A stretch of 64,000 nt of DNA from Micromonospora rosaria (GTDB lineage Bacteria; Actinomycetota; Actinomycetes; Mycobacteriales; Micromonosporaceae), in assembly GCF_001567585.1 (NCBI RefSeq), contig NZ_LRQV01000006.1, positions 41,611-105,610 on the forward strand. The letters are read 5' to 3'. A program made the translations under genes and the position numbers. Position 1 is the stretch's first letter. Each line of letters begins with the position of its first letter. The notes beneath the pieces were generated by a model. The model worked only from the letters and a program-made list of their open reading frames with translations. It did no database searches and was not told the DNA's origin. This document shows, one piece after another, positions 15,595-24,014 of this stretch.

Positions 15595-15889
15595 GGCGGG
15601 CCCCCTGCCGCTCCTCGATGACGGCACGCCACACCCCGTCAAGTCCTGCGTACTCCTCGGCGTGGAGGTCGCCGGGGGCCGCCTCGAAGCCGAGACCGAT
15701 GGCCTGGTCGTAGGTGATCGGCGTCTGCCAGAAGTCCCCGACGACCTGGCCGAGGACGCATGACAGGGAGTCGTCGAGGTCGAGGACGTCGACGTCGATC
15801 CGGTCGGCCCAGCCGGGGTGGTGCTGGTCGAGCCAGGCCACCCCAGCGGTGACCCGGTCCTGGAGCTCGTCGACGGTCAGCGCGGTCAC
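15587..15889 (-). CDS. small acidic phage protein
   Basis: A 100-residue acidic product from GTG, with VTALTVDELQDRVTAGVAWL then DRIDVDVLDLDDSLSCVLGQ and AIGLGFEA. The start overlaps the previous stop and the end overlaps the BldC-like gene by 8 bases. The motif DxxxxxCVLGQ..G.....T.D.A...GF is one I associate with unnamed small actinophage proteins. No function. Confidence 0.6.
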   Translation of the reverse strand: MTALTVDELQDRVTAGVAWLDQHHPGWADRIDVDVLDLDDSLSCVLGQVVGDFWQTPITYDQAIGLGFEAAPGDLHAEEYAGLDGVWRAVIEERQGARRG

Positions 15890-16125
15890 GACAGCTCCCG
15901 GGGCGTGATCACGGCGGTCCACTCCTGGGAGACCTTGGCCGGCTGTCCCAGGCCGGTCGGGTCCGGGTCGTTGGCGGCGGTCGCGGCTGCCAGGGCCAGG
16001 ACGGCGTGCCCGACCCCGGCGATCAGCACCTCCAGCGACGGGGCGGTGTAGTCCCGCTCGCTCTCGGGTAGCGCGCCAGCGGCGAGCAGCCGTTCGGCCT
16101 CGCGGTAGTGATCAGGCCCGGTCAC
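15886..16125 (-). CDS. small phage protein of unknown function
   Basis: 79 residues from GTG, mostly helical (HYREAERLLAAGALPESE, then LEVLIAGVGHAVLALAAATA). The pattern of an N-terminal YxxAExLL and a hydrophobic second helix is common in small actinophage proteins. Overlaps its neighbours by 4 bases at both ends. Confidence 0.62.
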   Translation of the reverse strand: MTGPDHYREAERLLAAGALPESERDYTAPSLEVLIAGVGHAVLALAAATAANDPDPTGLGQPAKVSQEWTAVITPRELS

Positions 16126-16568
16126 GCGGCACCGTCCCCGTCGGCCTCGGGGAGGAACGCCACCCCGGGCGCCCGGTCGGCCCGTTCCGCCTCGGCCGCC
16201 TTGCGCTCGGCCCGCTCGGCCATGAGCTCGTCGGCCGACGGCTCCGGCACCTGGCGGCCGTCGCCCGGCGCAACGTCGAACAGAGTCGGGTCGCCCTCCA
16301 GGCTCTTGCCCGTCCGGTCCTGGTACCGCTCGGCGAGGATCTCCCGCACCCGGTCCGACTGGACGCCGTCGACGGGCTCGATGTGCGTGATCTGAATGGT
16401 GGGGATCTCGACGCCCTCGTCGATCTCGTCGGTGACCCGCTTCACCTCGTACGCCACCACGGCGTACCTGGTGCCGCGCGGCTGCCCGACGAGAGCCTCG
16501 GTGATGTAGTCCAGCCCGTTGAACTCGCGCTGCGCGCGGGTGAGCTGGGCGGAGATCTTGACCGTCAT
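16122..16568 (-). CDS. phage protein of unknown function with acidic charged tail
   Basis: A 148-residue protein. An alpha/beta N-terminal domain (MTVKISAQLT, VAYEVKRVTDEIDEGVEIPT, then IQITHIEPV) is followed by a charged helix (ERAERKAAEAERADR). ATG start with ATGA overlap to the preceding gene. It is regularly found near recombination genes in such phages; role unknown. Confidence 0.65.
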   Translation of the reverse strand: MTVKISAQLTRAQREFNGLDYITEALVGQPRGTRYAVVAYEVKRVTDEIDEGVEIPTIQITHIEPVDGVQSDRVREILAERYQDRTGKSLEGDPTLFDVAPGDGRQVPEPSADELMAERAERKAAEAERADRAPGVAFLPEADGDGAA

Positions 16569-17800
16569 GGGGTGGTGCTCTCCTCAGTGGTGGGGGTGGC
16601 CACGGCGGGCGCCGTAGCCGGATCGGGGGTGCCGGCCGACGCCGGTGGCCGGTGGACGACCAGCACGGTGACCGGGATCAGCGGGTGCTCGTGCTCGACG
16701 GGCACCGTGTATCTGGACCCGCAGCCCTCGGCGACGCACTGGCTGGCGTCGTAGCGCCAGAGGACGCGGGTCGCGGCGGTCACGCCGGCGATGACCGCCT
16801 CGTCGAGCTGCGCCTTGTGCCGCTGGCCCCGGGCGGTGGCCCGGCCCAGCTCGGTGCGCAGGTGCGCCACGGTGGCGCGCTCGCTGTCCAGCTCGCCGGC
16901 GAGGGCCTCGACGCGCCGCTCGGCGTCCTCGGCCCGGCCGGCGGTCCGCTGGTGGGCGGCCTGCTCGTCGACCAGGGCCTGACCGGTGTCGGCCAAGGCC
17001 TCGGCGAGCCTCTCCACTGCCCCGACCACGTCGGTTTCGTCGTCCACCTCGGTTAGGCCGAGGGCGGCGTGAATCCGCCCTAGCGCGTCGTGCTGCTCGT
17101 CGATGCGCTCGTACGCCTGGTCCCGCTGCACCTCCGCGCCCTGGCGCTCGCGGCGTTCGGCGGCCATGTCGGCCACCAGCCGGTCCACGCGGTCTACCAG
17201 GTCGGTGTCGGGGTCCGCGCCGAGCGACATGCGGATTCGGCCCAACTGCTGCTCGGCAGCGTTCAGCCGGCCGATGTTGGTTTGGCCCATCCGGTCGGCC
17301 GCGTCGAGCTGGTCCCGCCAGGAGAACGCCTCGTCGATGGTGGGGAGGACGTCGTCGTAGAAGGCCTGCATCCGCTCCAACGCCGCGTCCATCTGGAGCT
17401 GGGCGTCGATTCGGGCGATCTTCCGGGCGTGCTCCGGCGTGCCGGGGACGTCGGCGGGGTCGACCGCCGCCGGCTCGGGGTACGGCGGCAGCGTCGTCTC
17501 GTACAGGTCCAGCGCGATGGACTCCTGGGTCATCCCGGTCAGCTCGCGCCGCTCGGCGACCACGTCCTCGCACATGGCGTGGTCGTGCTCGCCGTCGTCC
17601 TCGCCGGCCGGGTACGCGCACGTCGGCTCGGCGATCTGGCTGGCGGCCTCGCCGGGAACCGGAGCGGGCGGCTTCTTCGCCGGCTCGTACTTGCCGCACG
17701 GGCAGCCGAGCTCCTTGCAGCCGACCTTGCCCCGCTTGTGCACCCACTGCCCGTGGCCGCACCAGCCGCACGGGCCCGCGTCGGGCAGCACGGCGGTCAT
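16565..17800 (-). CDS. large coiled-coil phage protein with N-terminal zinc site
   Basis: The 411-residue product starts at an ATG in an ATGA overlap. Residues 8-40 contain CGWCGHGQWVHKRGKVGC and CPCGKYEP, a probable zinc site. From about residue 140 it is a long, heptad-like coiled coil (MAAERRERQGAEVQRDQAYE), and a C-terminal CVAEGCGSRY pair follows. Longer upstream extensions overlap the resolvase gene and are rejected. Possibly a scaffold or DNA-associated structural protein; unassigned. Confidence 0.6.
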   Translation of the reverse strand: MTAVLPDAGPCGWCGHGQWVHKRGKVGCKELGCPCGKYEPAKKPPAPVPGEAASQIAEPTCAYPAGEDDGEHDHAMCEDVVAERRELTGMTQESIALDLYETTLPPYPEPAAVDPADVPGTPEHARKIARIDAQLQMDAALERMQAFYDDVLPTIDEAFSWRDQLDAADRMGQTNIGRLNAAEQQLGRIRMSLGADPDTDLVDRVDRLVADMAAERRERQGAEVQRDQAYERIDEQHDALGRIHAALGLTEVDDETDVVGAVERLAEALADTGQALVDEQAAHQRTAGRAEDAERRVEALAGELDSERATVAHLRTELGRATARGQRHKAQLDEAVIAGVTAATRVLWRYDASQCVAEGCGSRYTVPVEHEHPLIPVTVLVVHRPPASAGTPDPATAPAVATPTTEESTTP

Positions 17801-18387
17801 ACCGGCACCACCGGCCCGGCCTCGGTAGCCAAGGTCGGCCACGACACGTTGCCGAGCGCCCTCCGCTGGTGGGCCGTCATCCCGGTCACCAGCGGCTGCC
17901 CGTACGCGGTCAGGGCCAGCGACAGCAGCGCGACCGCGTCGGCCTGGTCGTGGCCGTCGATGTGGAGCAGCCGGCCGTACGTGGCGGTGACGGCCTCCAA
18001 GACCGCGGTCTTGGAGGCGTTGCCCTTGCCGGTGGCCCAGGTCTTCACCTCCGGCGGGTGCACGTCGCGGTAGGTGATGCCCTGGGCGTGGAGCCAGTGC
18101 TTCACCACGCCGTGGAGCTCGGCGAGGCGGAGGGTGGTCGCGCCCTTGCCGTCGAAGAGCGGTAGCCACTCGATGACCACCAGGTGCGGCCGGCACTTCA
18201 CCGCGGCCGCGACGTCGCGCAGCACTGCGTTGACCCGGGTGTGGTCCATGTCGGTGGCGCCGTGCGCGGTCCGGGCGGTGTGGACGGTTCGGGCGAGCAG
18301 GCCGGGCTCGCCGTGGTGGTTGTGAGTGGCGGCTACCCCGGTGGCGGCGAGGGACAGGTCGAGGGCGACCATGCGCAGCGCGGTCAC
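17797..18387 (-). CDS. RuvC-like Holliday-junction resolvase
   Basis: A 196-residue RNase-H-fold protein. The first catalytic Asp is in MVALDLSLAATG, the Glu in LVVIEWLP and the C-terminal acid pair in HIDGHDQADAVALL. These positions match phage and mitochondrial-type RuvC resolvases that cut four-way junctions before packaging or during recombination. It is coupled by 4-base overlaps with genes on both sides and lies next to ERF and YqaJ genes, which supports the role. Confidence 0.82.
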   Translation of the reverse strand: MTALRMVALDLSLAATGVAATHNHHGEPGLLARTVHTARTAHGATDMDHTRVNAVLRDVAAAVKCRPHLVVIEWLPLFDGKGATTLRLAELHGVVKHWLHAQGITYRDVHPPEVKTWATGKGNASKTAVLEAVTATYGRLLHIDGHDQADAVALLSLALTAYGQPLVTGMTAHQRRALGNVSWPTLATEAGPVVPV

Positions 18388-18665
18388 GACGGTCCGCCGG
18401 ATCGCGCCATGTCGGCCAGCCGGCCGATCGCCAGCGACGCCACCCCGGCCAGGATCGATTCATAGTGCTCGACCCCACCCCGGGCCGTGACGACCTCCTG
18501 GATGACGGCGTCGATGCCCGCGAGCCACGCCCGCATCTCCCCGCCCGCCTTCGGGCCGGGGGTAGCGGCGCGGTCGGTGACGAGCCGGTCGAGGATGTCC
18601 CGCGCCTGGGCGTGTCCCCGGTCGACCAGGTGGTTCGGCACCCTGTCGGGGTTGATCCCGGTCAC
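18384..18665 (-). CDS. small phage protein between recombination genes
   Basis: 93 residues from GTG, helical throughout (NHLVDRGHAQARDILDRLV and YESILAGVASLAIGRLADMA). It sits between the ERF and RuvC-like genes with 4-base overlaps on each side. It may be a recombination accessory by position; no family recognised. Confidence 0.6.
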   Translation of the reverse strand: MTGINPDRVPNHLVDRGHAQARDILDRLVTDRAATPGPKAGGEMRAWLAGIDAVIQEVVTARGGVEHYESILAGVASLAIGRLADMARSGGPS

Positions 18666-19465
18666 TCCCCGGCCTCCGACCGGCGCTGCCGGACCACCCG
18701 CGCGTACATCGCGCCGAGCTGCTCCGGCTCGCCCATTTCGTTGGTCACCAGCGCGCCCAACAGGTTGTGCTGCTGGAGCTCGCCGGACATCTGCTTGAGC
18801 CGGCCCAGGGACGTGCGCGGGTCGGCGATCTCGTCGCGGTAGTCGGCCGGCTTCGGCGCCGGGGCCGCCCCGCGCTCGTGGCTGCTCGCCTCCGCATCCA
18901 GCCGGGGATCCCGCGTCGGAATCGACAGCGCGGTGATTAGCAGGTTCCGGTACGCGACCGTGCAGGCCTTCGTCGTGGACTTGTCGCCGGAGTCGAACGC
19001 CTCACCGCACGACTGGGCGGGCATCTTGTCGCCCTTCGGCCCCCAGATCTCGTACGTCACGGTGACCGTGCACTCGCGCATCTTCGCGCCGCCGGAGGTG
19101 GTGATGTCTCGGTAGGACGGCTCGGTGCGGACGGGGATGACCATGGCACCGTGGCGACGCAGCGCGGGGCCGACGGCGTTGAGCACGCGGTCGACGCCCC
19201 GATAGTTGTACTTGGGGCCCCGGCCGCCGGTGCGGGCCGGGTCGTGCAGGTCGCCCTTGCCGACCGACTGAACGTCGGCCATGACCCGCGCCCACGCCAC
19301 GTGCACGGGCACCTGGTCGACGTCGGCGATCGCGCCGGTGTACTCGATGTCGGGCAGCTCGTCGGCGGGGTCGGTGGGGGTGTGGCCGGTGCCGGGGGCG
19401 GCCGGGGCGGGCCAGTCGGCGGCGGGCGGGGCCTCGGCGGCCTCGGCGCGCTCTCGCAGGCTCAC
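18662..19465 (-). CDS. erf: ERF-family single-strand annealing protein
   Basis: A 267-residue product from GTG (GTGA overlap). The ERF core is clear: ARVMADVQSVGKGD, KYNYRGVDRVLNAVGPAL, and later GDKSTTKACTVAYRNLLI. ERF proteins anneal complementary single strands in phage recombination and genome circularisation. The C-terminal 60 residues are a variable charged tail. It pairs with the upstream YqaJ-type nuclease, a standard exonuclease/annealase set. Confidence 0.9.
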   Translation of the reverse strand: MSLRERAEAAEAPPAADWPAPAAPGTGHTPTDPADELPDIEYTGAIADVDQVPVHVAWARVMADVQSVGKGDLHDPARTGGRGPKYNYRGVDRVLNAVGPALRRHGAMVIPVRTEPSYRDITTSGGAKMRECTVTVTYEIWGPKGDKMPAQSCGEAFDSGDKSTTKACTVAYRNLLITALSIPTRDPRLDAEASSHERGAAPAPKPADYRDEIADPRTSLGRLKQMSGELQQHNLLGALVTNEMGEPEQLGAMYARVVRQRRSEAGE

Positions 19466-20475
19466 TCGAACTCTCCTGTCCTTCGCAGATCCGGCGCGAG
19501 CCGAACCTGGTGATGGGTCTTCTCGGCGACGCAGTCCGCGTACGCCTGCGGGTGCCGCTCGCGGAGCCGGTCCAGGTCCACCGACCGCTTGGTCACCGGG
19601 GCGAACTCGTACGCCAGCTCCCCGCCGAACGTGACGGTCCGCGCGCCGGCGGCCAGCCGGGCGAGGGTGGCCCGGGCCCGCTTCAGCCGGCGGTCCGCGG
19701 CGCCGGCGCGGGCGGACAGCTCGGCGTACTCCAGGACCTCCCCGACCTCGTCGAGGCTGATCTCCCCGACCCGGTCGGGGTGCATGAGCGCGTCCATCTC
19801 GATCAGCGCGGCGGCCTTGTTCAGGTCCCACTCGGGTTCGACGCCAGCGAGCAGGTTGCCCTCGCGGAACCGCTCGACCTCGCGGAGGATGTACCGCTCC
19901 ATCCGCTCGTCGCGCTCGATGACGGTCATCTTCAGCTCGTTGCCGCCGAGCAAGACGGCGACGTGGACGTGGTCGTAGCCGGTGACGCGCATCTGCCACA
20001 CGCCCTGGGCGAGGACGTCGTCCGGGACGTCGGACCGCCACCGTGATGCCTTGAAGGCACTACGGCACTTCACCTCCAGGGCGCAGCGCTTCTTCACACC
20101 GCGGTCCATGGGGCACTCCAGGACCTGCCGGTCGAGGGTGGCCATCTGCCACGGCTGCTCGTGGTGCGCGACGAGGCCCACGCGCTGGACGACGGACCGC
20201 TGCCGGCGGGCCCACTCCCGGGCGACCGGCTCCTCGAGGAGCCGACCCCACAGGGCGGCCTCGCCGGCGTCGTCGACCAGCTCGCCGCGCTTGTCGCGGT
20301 AGACGTGCACGGCGGTGTGCTTGTCGGCGACGCCGAGGATCGCGGCGACGTCGGATGAGCCGATGCCCTGGCGGCGGGCTGCGAGCCAGGTGTCTCGGTC
20401 GGCGTCGGCGGGCAGGAGCCGCACGGCGGTCGGGGTGACCCGCCGTGCGGCTGCTCCGGTGGTGCTGGTCGTCAT
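19462..20475 (-). CDS. YqaJ-type viral recombinase (exonuclease)
   Basis: A 337-residue protein with the lambda-exonuclease/YqaJ PD-(D/E)xK fold: WLAARRQGIGSSDVAAILG near residue 30, an active-site region RCALEVKCRSAF (E-x-K) near 135, and QGVWQMRVTGYDHVHVAVLLGG downstream. It would resect double-stranded ends for the neighbouring annealing protein. Start at MTTSTTGAA is chosen for its ATGA overlap; an upstream ATG adds 19 residues. C-terminal region helical. Confidence 0.9.
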   Translation of the reverse strand: MTTSTTGAAARRVTPTAVRLLPADADRDTWLAARRQGIGSSDVAAILGVADKHTAVHVYRDKRGELVDDAGEAALWGRLLEEPVAREWARRQRSVVQRVGLVAHHEQPWQMATLDRQVLECPMDRGVKKRCALEVKCRSAFKASRWRSDVPDDVLAQGVWQMRVTGYDHVHVAVLLGGNELKMTVIERDERMERYILREVERFREGNLLAGVEPEWDLNKAAALIEMDALMHPDRVGEISLDEVGEVLEYAELSARAGAADRRLKRARATLARLAAGARTVTFGGELAYEFAPVTKRSVDLDRLRERHPQAYADCVAEKTHHQVRLAPDLRRTGEFE

Positions 20476-20999
20476 CGGCCCGCCACGCAGGCCTCGGTGC
20501 ACCGGTCGTGCATCTGGTCCCCAGCCGGGCACTGGCCGTTGTTGCAGTCGTCGCCGCAGCCGCCGGGCACGTACCCGTGGGGCAGCGCGTCCGGCCCGTG
20601 CTCGGGTCGGCCGGGCAGGGCGTCGACGGCGGCCGACAGTTCAGCCGGGGCCGGGCCGACCACCATGCCGGGGGTCGCGGTGATCGGTTCCCAGATGCCC
20701 ATGAACTCCCAGGTGGTCTGGTCGCCGAACGGGGCGCGTCGCCAGCCGCCGGCGGGGTGCCGCGTCCACTTGTCGCCGTCGCGATCCCAGACGGCGGTGA
20801 CCTCGGGGCCGGGTTCGGTGGTGAGGATCTGCGGGGTGGCGGCGGCCAGCTCGGCCTGGAGCCGGCGCACCTCGGCGAGCAGCGGCCGGACGTGCTGCAC
20901 CAGGTGGCCGGCGGACCAGGCTTTCTCGCCGCCGGGACCGATCGCCTTGTCGTACCGCGCCAGCTCGGCCTCGATCGCGTCGAGGTTGACCCCGCTCAC
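20472..20999 (-). CDS. phage protein with C-terminal Cys cluster
   Basis: A 175-residue product from GTG. It has an N-terminal coiled segment (YDKAIGPGGEKAWSAGHLV, EVRRLQAELAAATPQ), a beta-rich centre with Trp residues, and a C-terminal CGDDCNNGQCPAGDQ cluster with further Cys that could bind zinc. The WxRxxPGGWRRxP style recurs in unnamed actinophage proteins. Function unknown. Confidence 0.6.
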   Translation of the reverse strand: MSGVNLDAIEAELARYDKAIGPGGEKAWSAGHLVQHVRPLLAEVRRLQAELAAATPQILTTEPGPEVTAVWDRDGDKWTRHPAGGWRRAPFGDQTTWEFMGIWEPITATPGMVVGPAPAELSAAVDALPGRPEHGPDALPHGYVPGGCGDDCNNGQCPAGDQMHDRCTEACVAGR

Positions 21000-21298
21000 C
21001 GGGCACCAGCCGGCCCGGCCGGCTCCGGCTCGTTGACGGCGATCTCCGAGACGTGCACCAGGTAGCCGAGCCCGTCGACCTTGCCGTACAGAACCTCGTT
21101 GTCGGCCGGCAAGCCGGCGAACCCGCCCCGGGCCGCGTAGGTGAGCGCGGCGGGGTTGCCCTCGCAGACCATCCAGGACCGGCCGCCCGACACGTTGATC
21201 CACCAGTCCTCGACCTTGTATTCCTTGCCGCCGAGCTTTGCGACCTGGGCGCGGATGGTGACGGTCTGCCCGGCGAGCGGGCTGCGGGGCCGGATCAC
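20996..21298 (-). CDS. small phage beta-rich protein
   Basis: A 100-residue protein from GTG: RSPLAGQTVTIRAQVAKLGG, EYKVEDWWINVSGGRSWM, DNEVLYGKVDGLGYLVH. The alternating pattern and the conserved-looking EYKVEDWWINVSG segment resemble small beta-barrel or SH3-like phage proteins. GTGA overlap. Function unknown. Confidence 0.65.
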   Translation of the reverse strand: MIRPRSPLAGQTVTIRAQVAKLGGKEYKVEDWWINVSGGRSWMVCEGNPAALTYAARGGFAGLPADNEVLYGKVDGLGYLVHVSEIAVNEPEPAGPAGAR

Positions 21299-21558
21299 TC
21301 GGTCACCGCCTCGGCCAGCTCGGCAGCCAGGGCGTCGGCGATCCCCGGCTCGGCGAGGGTGCCGAGGCTGGCCAGCGGCGCGTCGAGGGCGTCGACCCAG
21401 GCGGGCGCTACCTCGGTCGGCGCGGTGGCGGCCACGGTCGGCAGCTCGGACGTGACGGCGGTCAGCGCCGGGGCCGGGTCGGGCGTGGGCTCCGTGCGGG
21501 CGGCGGGCGGGCGCAGCGCCCGCAGCGCGGCGCCCAGCTCGGTGATGGTGGCGGGCAT
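21295..21558 (-). CDS. small Ala/Pro-rich phage protein
   Basis: 87 residues from ATG with a one-base TGATG junction. An N-terminal helix (ATITELGAALRALRPP) is followed by a Pro/Thr-rich linker and an acidic helix (LAAELAEAVTE). Low complexity gives no family call. Confidence 0.5.
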   Translation of the reverse strand: MPATITELGAALRALRPPAARTEPTPDPAPALTAVTSELPTVAATAPTEVAPAWVDALDAPLASLGTLAEPGIADALAAELAEAVTE

Positions 21559-21851
21559 CAGGACTCCTCGGATCGTTTGCGCAGGTACTGCTCGGCCTCG
21601 TCGCCGACCCCGTCGGCACCCAGCAGGGCGGTCTCCTGGTCGGGCGCGAGGAGGGGCCGGTCGGGCTGGAGGATCGCGGTGGCCACGGCGCGCTGGGCCG
21701 GGTCGTCGAGCGGCGCGAGCGGGCAGCCGGCCGGCTCGGTGGGGGCGACGATCACGGCGTGGGCGACGATCGCGCCGCTGATGAGCAGGGCGGCGGACAG
21801 CGGCGCCCACCACGGGACGGTGGCCACGGCGAGGACCACGGTCACGCTCAT
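21558..21851 (-). CDS. small phage membrane protein
   Basis: 97 residues. Residues 1-36 are hydrophobic (VTVVLAVATVPWWAPLSAAL, LISGAIVAHAVIV), enough for one long or two short membrane segments. A cytoplasmic charged tail follows, ending EQYLRKRSEES. ATGA overlap with the upstream gene. An early-region membrane protein could act in superinfection exclusion, but nothing in the sequence proves that. Confidence 0.6.
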   Translation of the reverse strand: MSVTVVLAVATVPWWAPLSAALLISGAIVAHAVIVAPTEPAGCPLAPLDDPAQRAVATAILQPDRPLLAPDQETALLGADGVGDEAEQYLRKRSEES

Positions 21852-22321
21852 GCCGCGTCCGCCCGCGTGGCGGGCGGGACGGGCACCCCCGCACCCGTCC
21901 CGCCCTGCTGGGTGACCGCCCGGCGGGGCGGCCGGCCGGTGATGGACAGCCCGTCGACCCCGGGCGGCACCGGGGCGGGGGCCGGCTGGTCGTCCTCGCG
22001 GGAGTAGCCGAACCCGGTGGGGTCGCCAGCGGCCATGAGCTGCCGGGCGGCGAGCGCGCCCTGGAGCACGGCGGCGTGCATCTGGGCCTTGCCCGCGTTG
22101 AACGTGTACCCGCCGTAGGCGTCGGCCAGGGCGAGGTTGACGTCCTTCGCGCGGGCGATCTGGAGGTCGTCGAGCCCTTCGGCCTTCCACTTCTCGGTGA
22201 GCTCGGCGTTGATGCCGCGCCACCGGTTGGAGGCGTCGATCGCGGCGGCGGCGGCCTTGCGCATCGCGGTCTCGTGCATGGTCACCCAGGCGCGGGCGGC
22301 GTCGTCGAGCACGGCGATCAC
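21848..22321 (-). CDS. phage protein of unknown function
   Basis: A 157-residue product from GTG. The first 100 residues are helical (WVTMHETAMRKAAAAAIDAS, AELTEKWKAEGLDDLQIARA) and the C-terminal third is a Pro-rich tail. GTGA overlap. No known domain recognised. Confidence 0.6.
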   Translation of the reverse strand: MIAVLDDAARAWVTMHETAMRKAAAAAIDASNRWRGINAELTEKWKAEGLDDLQIARAKDVNLALADAYGGYTFNAGKAQMHAAVLQGALAARQLMAAGDPTGFGYSREDDQPAPAPVPPGVDGLSITGRPPRRAVTQQGGTGAGVPVPPATRADAA

Positions 22322-22644
22322 GCCCCGACCGGCGCAGGGTCGACCGCACCCCGGTACGACATCAGCGCTTCGTGGTCGGTCATCCGTTGCCGGCTGACGT
22401 AGAACACCTCGTAGGTGAGTCCGCCGAACGCCCGCTGGGTGTGGGCGCTGCCGTTGTCGGAGACCACCTCGGTGCCGAGCAGTTCGGCGGCGCGGGCCAC
22501 CTCGGCCTGCCCGGCCGCGTCGTTGTCGAGCAGCACGGAGCGGCTGATCTCCGCCCTGGGCAGGGGCAGTGCGGGGTTGGCCTCCAGGGCGTCGGCCAGT
22601 TCCCGGAGGCCGGCGATCAGCGCGGCCCGCTCGTCGGCGCTCAC
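22318..22644 (-). CDS. small phage protein of unknown function
   Basis: A 108-residue product from GTG. A helical start (ERAALIAGLRELADALEANP) typical of small actinophage proteins is followed by an alpha/beta body with FGGLTYEVFYVSRQRM. GTGA overlap with its upstream gene. Unassigned. Confidence 0.62.
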   Translation of the reverse strand: MSADERAALIAGLRELADALEANPALPLPRAEISRSVLLDNDAAGQAEVARAAELLGTEVVSDNGSAHTQRAFGGLTYEVFYVSRQRMTDHEALMSYRGAVDPAPVGA

Positions 22645-23648
22645 CGGTCGCCCCCGGCCACCTCGGAGAGGCTCGCGCGGGTGTAGCCCGGACCGCCGTA
22701 CGGCGCGCACCACGGGAAGTGGAGGCGGCCGCAGGCCGGGCAGCCATCGTCCTCGCTGGCGGCCTGGTCGGCCCCGGCCGGCGCCTCGTCGGTGGCGGCC
22801 GTCGGCCACTCCGACTCCGGCAGCTCCGCCATCCGGTCCAGCAGGCCCAGGGCGTCGAAGCTCCGCCAGTCGTACTGGTCGCACCACGCCCTGCCGAACA
22901 CCTCGACCATCCGGGCCCGCGCCGTGGCGTACGTGCCGGTGATCCGCACGAACCGGCCGTCGTGCTGCTGGCCCGCGCCGAAGGTGAACAGCCACTCCTG
23001 CGTCGGCTCGGCCAGTGCGGTGGCCGTGATGGCCGAGGCCTCCGCCGTCACCCCGGCGGACACCGCCGGCGGCTGGTCCCCGCACGCCGGGCACGGCTCC
23101 GTCGGCTCGCCCGGCTGCTCGTGCCACGGATCCGGGCAGACGTCCAGGTCCGACGGACAGTGCAGGAAAAGCTTCACCTCCGCCAGGTCCCCGTCACCCA
23201 GATCCGTGATCAGGTTCCGGTTGACCCGCCCGCCCCCGCGCGTCTCCATGGGCGCGACACCGAGCGCGTCCGCCCACGCCCGCAGCTCCGTGGACGACCC
23301 GAGGCCGATGCTGATGTGCAACCCGGCCGCCGTGATCGGCAAGCGGTTCAGGTTCATCGCCCGCCGCACCATGTCGATGCCCCGGTCGACGACGTCCCGG
23401 CGGGCCGCCGCGACGGCACGCTCGACGTCGGCGGCCGACGCCAGCCGCACGTGGTGGGTGGTCTTCCACCGGGCGATCCACGGGCCGTTGCTGCGGCCGA
23501 GTCCGACGGGGTGGAGGGTGGCGGCGATGGACGGGATGCCGTCGCCGTCGCGGTAGTTGTAGCGTCCGACGACGCGGTGGACGCCGTCGCAGTTGAGGAC
23601 GTGGTCGCCGTCCTCGATCGTGCTGGCGGGCTTGTACTCTTCGGTCAT
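22641..23648 (-). CDS. multi-part phage protein with zinc sites
   Basis: A 335-residue protein heading the long leftward operon, with a good GGAGTAAGG site. The N-terminal 65 residues form a beta barrel-like part (GDHVLNCDGVHRVVGRYNYR). Middle segments carry CPDPWHE and CPACGDQPP. A module around residues 215-260 (WLFTFGAGQQHDGRFVRITG, ARARMVEVFGRAWCDQY) occurs widely in actinophages, and a last CPACGRLHFPWC pair ends the protein. Function unknown; nucleic-acid association is suggested by the zinc motifs. Confidence 0.65.
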   Translation of the reverse strand: MTEEYKPASTIEDGDHVLNCDGVHRVVGRYNYRDGDGIPSIAATLHPVGLGRSNGPWIARWKTTHHVRLASAADVERAVAAARRDVVDRGIDMVRRAMNLNRLPITAAGLHISIGLGSSTELRAWADALGVAPMETRGGGRVNRNLITDLGDGDLAEVKLFLHCPSDLDVCPDPWHEQPGEPTEPCPACGDQPPAVSAGVTAEASAITATALAEPTQEWLFTFGAGQQHDGRFVRITGTYATARARMVEVFGRAWCDQYDWRSFDALGLLDRMAELPESEWPTAATDEAPAGADQAASEDDGCPACGRLHFPWCAPYGGPGYTRASLSEVAGGDR

Positions 23649-23685
23649 CGACCTTACTCCTTCGGGAATGCGGTGAGGTCGGTAC

Positions 23686-23717
23686 GCGCGGGCCGCCTGG
23701 CAAGAGGCGGTCCGCGC
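23686..23717 (-). terminator. 13-bp hairpin at the head of the long leftward operon
   Basis: GCGCGGGCCGCCT pairs with AGGCGGTCCGCGC (one G-T wobble) around a 6-base loop. It lies between the stop of the excisionase-like gene and the ribosome site of the 335-residue gene, so leftward transcription must pass it. No U-run is evident, so an attenuator or antitermination target is as likely as a terminator. Confidence 0.6.
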
Positions 23718-23729
23718 CTTGCGTTGGTG

Positions 23730-24014
23730 TCAGGCCGCCTTGGCCTTGCTGGGGGTGGCCGGGCCGGCCGGCGGGGGAGCGGTCACCGGGCCCGCCGGCG
23801 GCCGGGGGCCGGTCGCCAGGGCGATCACGGGCGCCAGCTCGGCCGGGTACTCCTTGGTGGTGCCCAGCCAGGCGTCGATGTCGCGCAGGTCGTAGCGGGC
23901 GTGCCGGCCGACCCACGTGATCGGCAGGGTCCGGGCGGCGGTGGCCTCCTCGACCCAGCTCACGCGGACGCCGAGGAACCGGGCCAGGCCGTGCTTGTCG
24001 AGCAGCGGGTCCAT
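23730..24014 (-). CDS. excisionase-like helix-turn-helix protein
   Basis: A 94-residue protein from an ATG in a TGATG junction. Residues 1-60 match the excisionase/MerR-type winged helix (LDKHGLARFLGVRVSWVEEA, then ITWVGRHARYDLRDIDAWLG). A Pro/Ala tail follows. It is encoded between the repressor pair and the early operon, close to the integrase, as expected for a recombination directionality factor. It could instead be a Cox-like regulator. Confidence 0.75.
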   Translation of the reverse strand: MDPLLDKHGLARFLGVRVSWVEEATAARTLPITWVGRHARYDLRDIDAWLGTTKEYPAELAPVIALATGPRPPAGPVTAPPPAGPATPSKAKAA

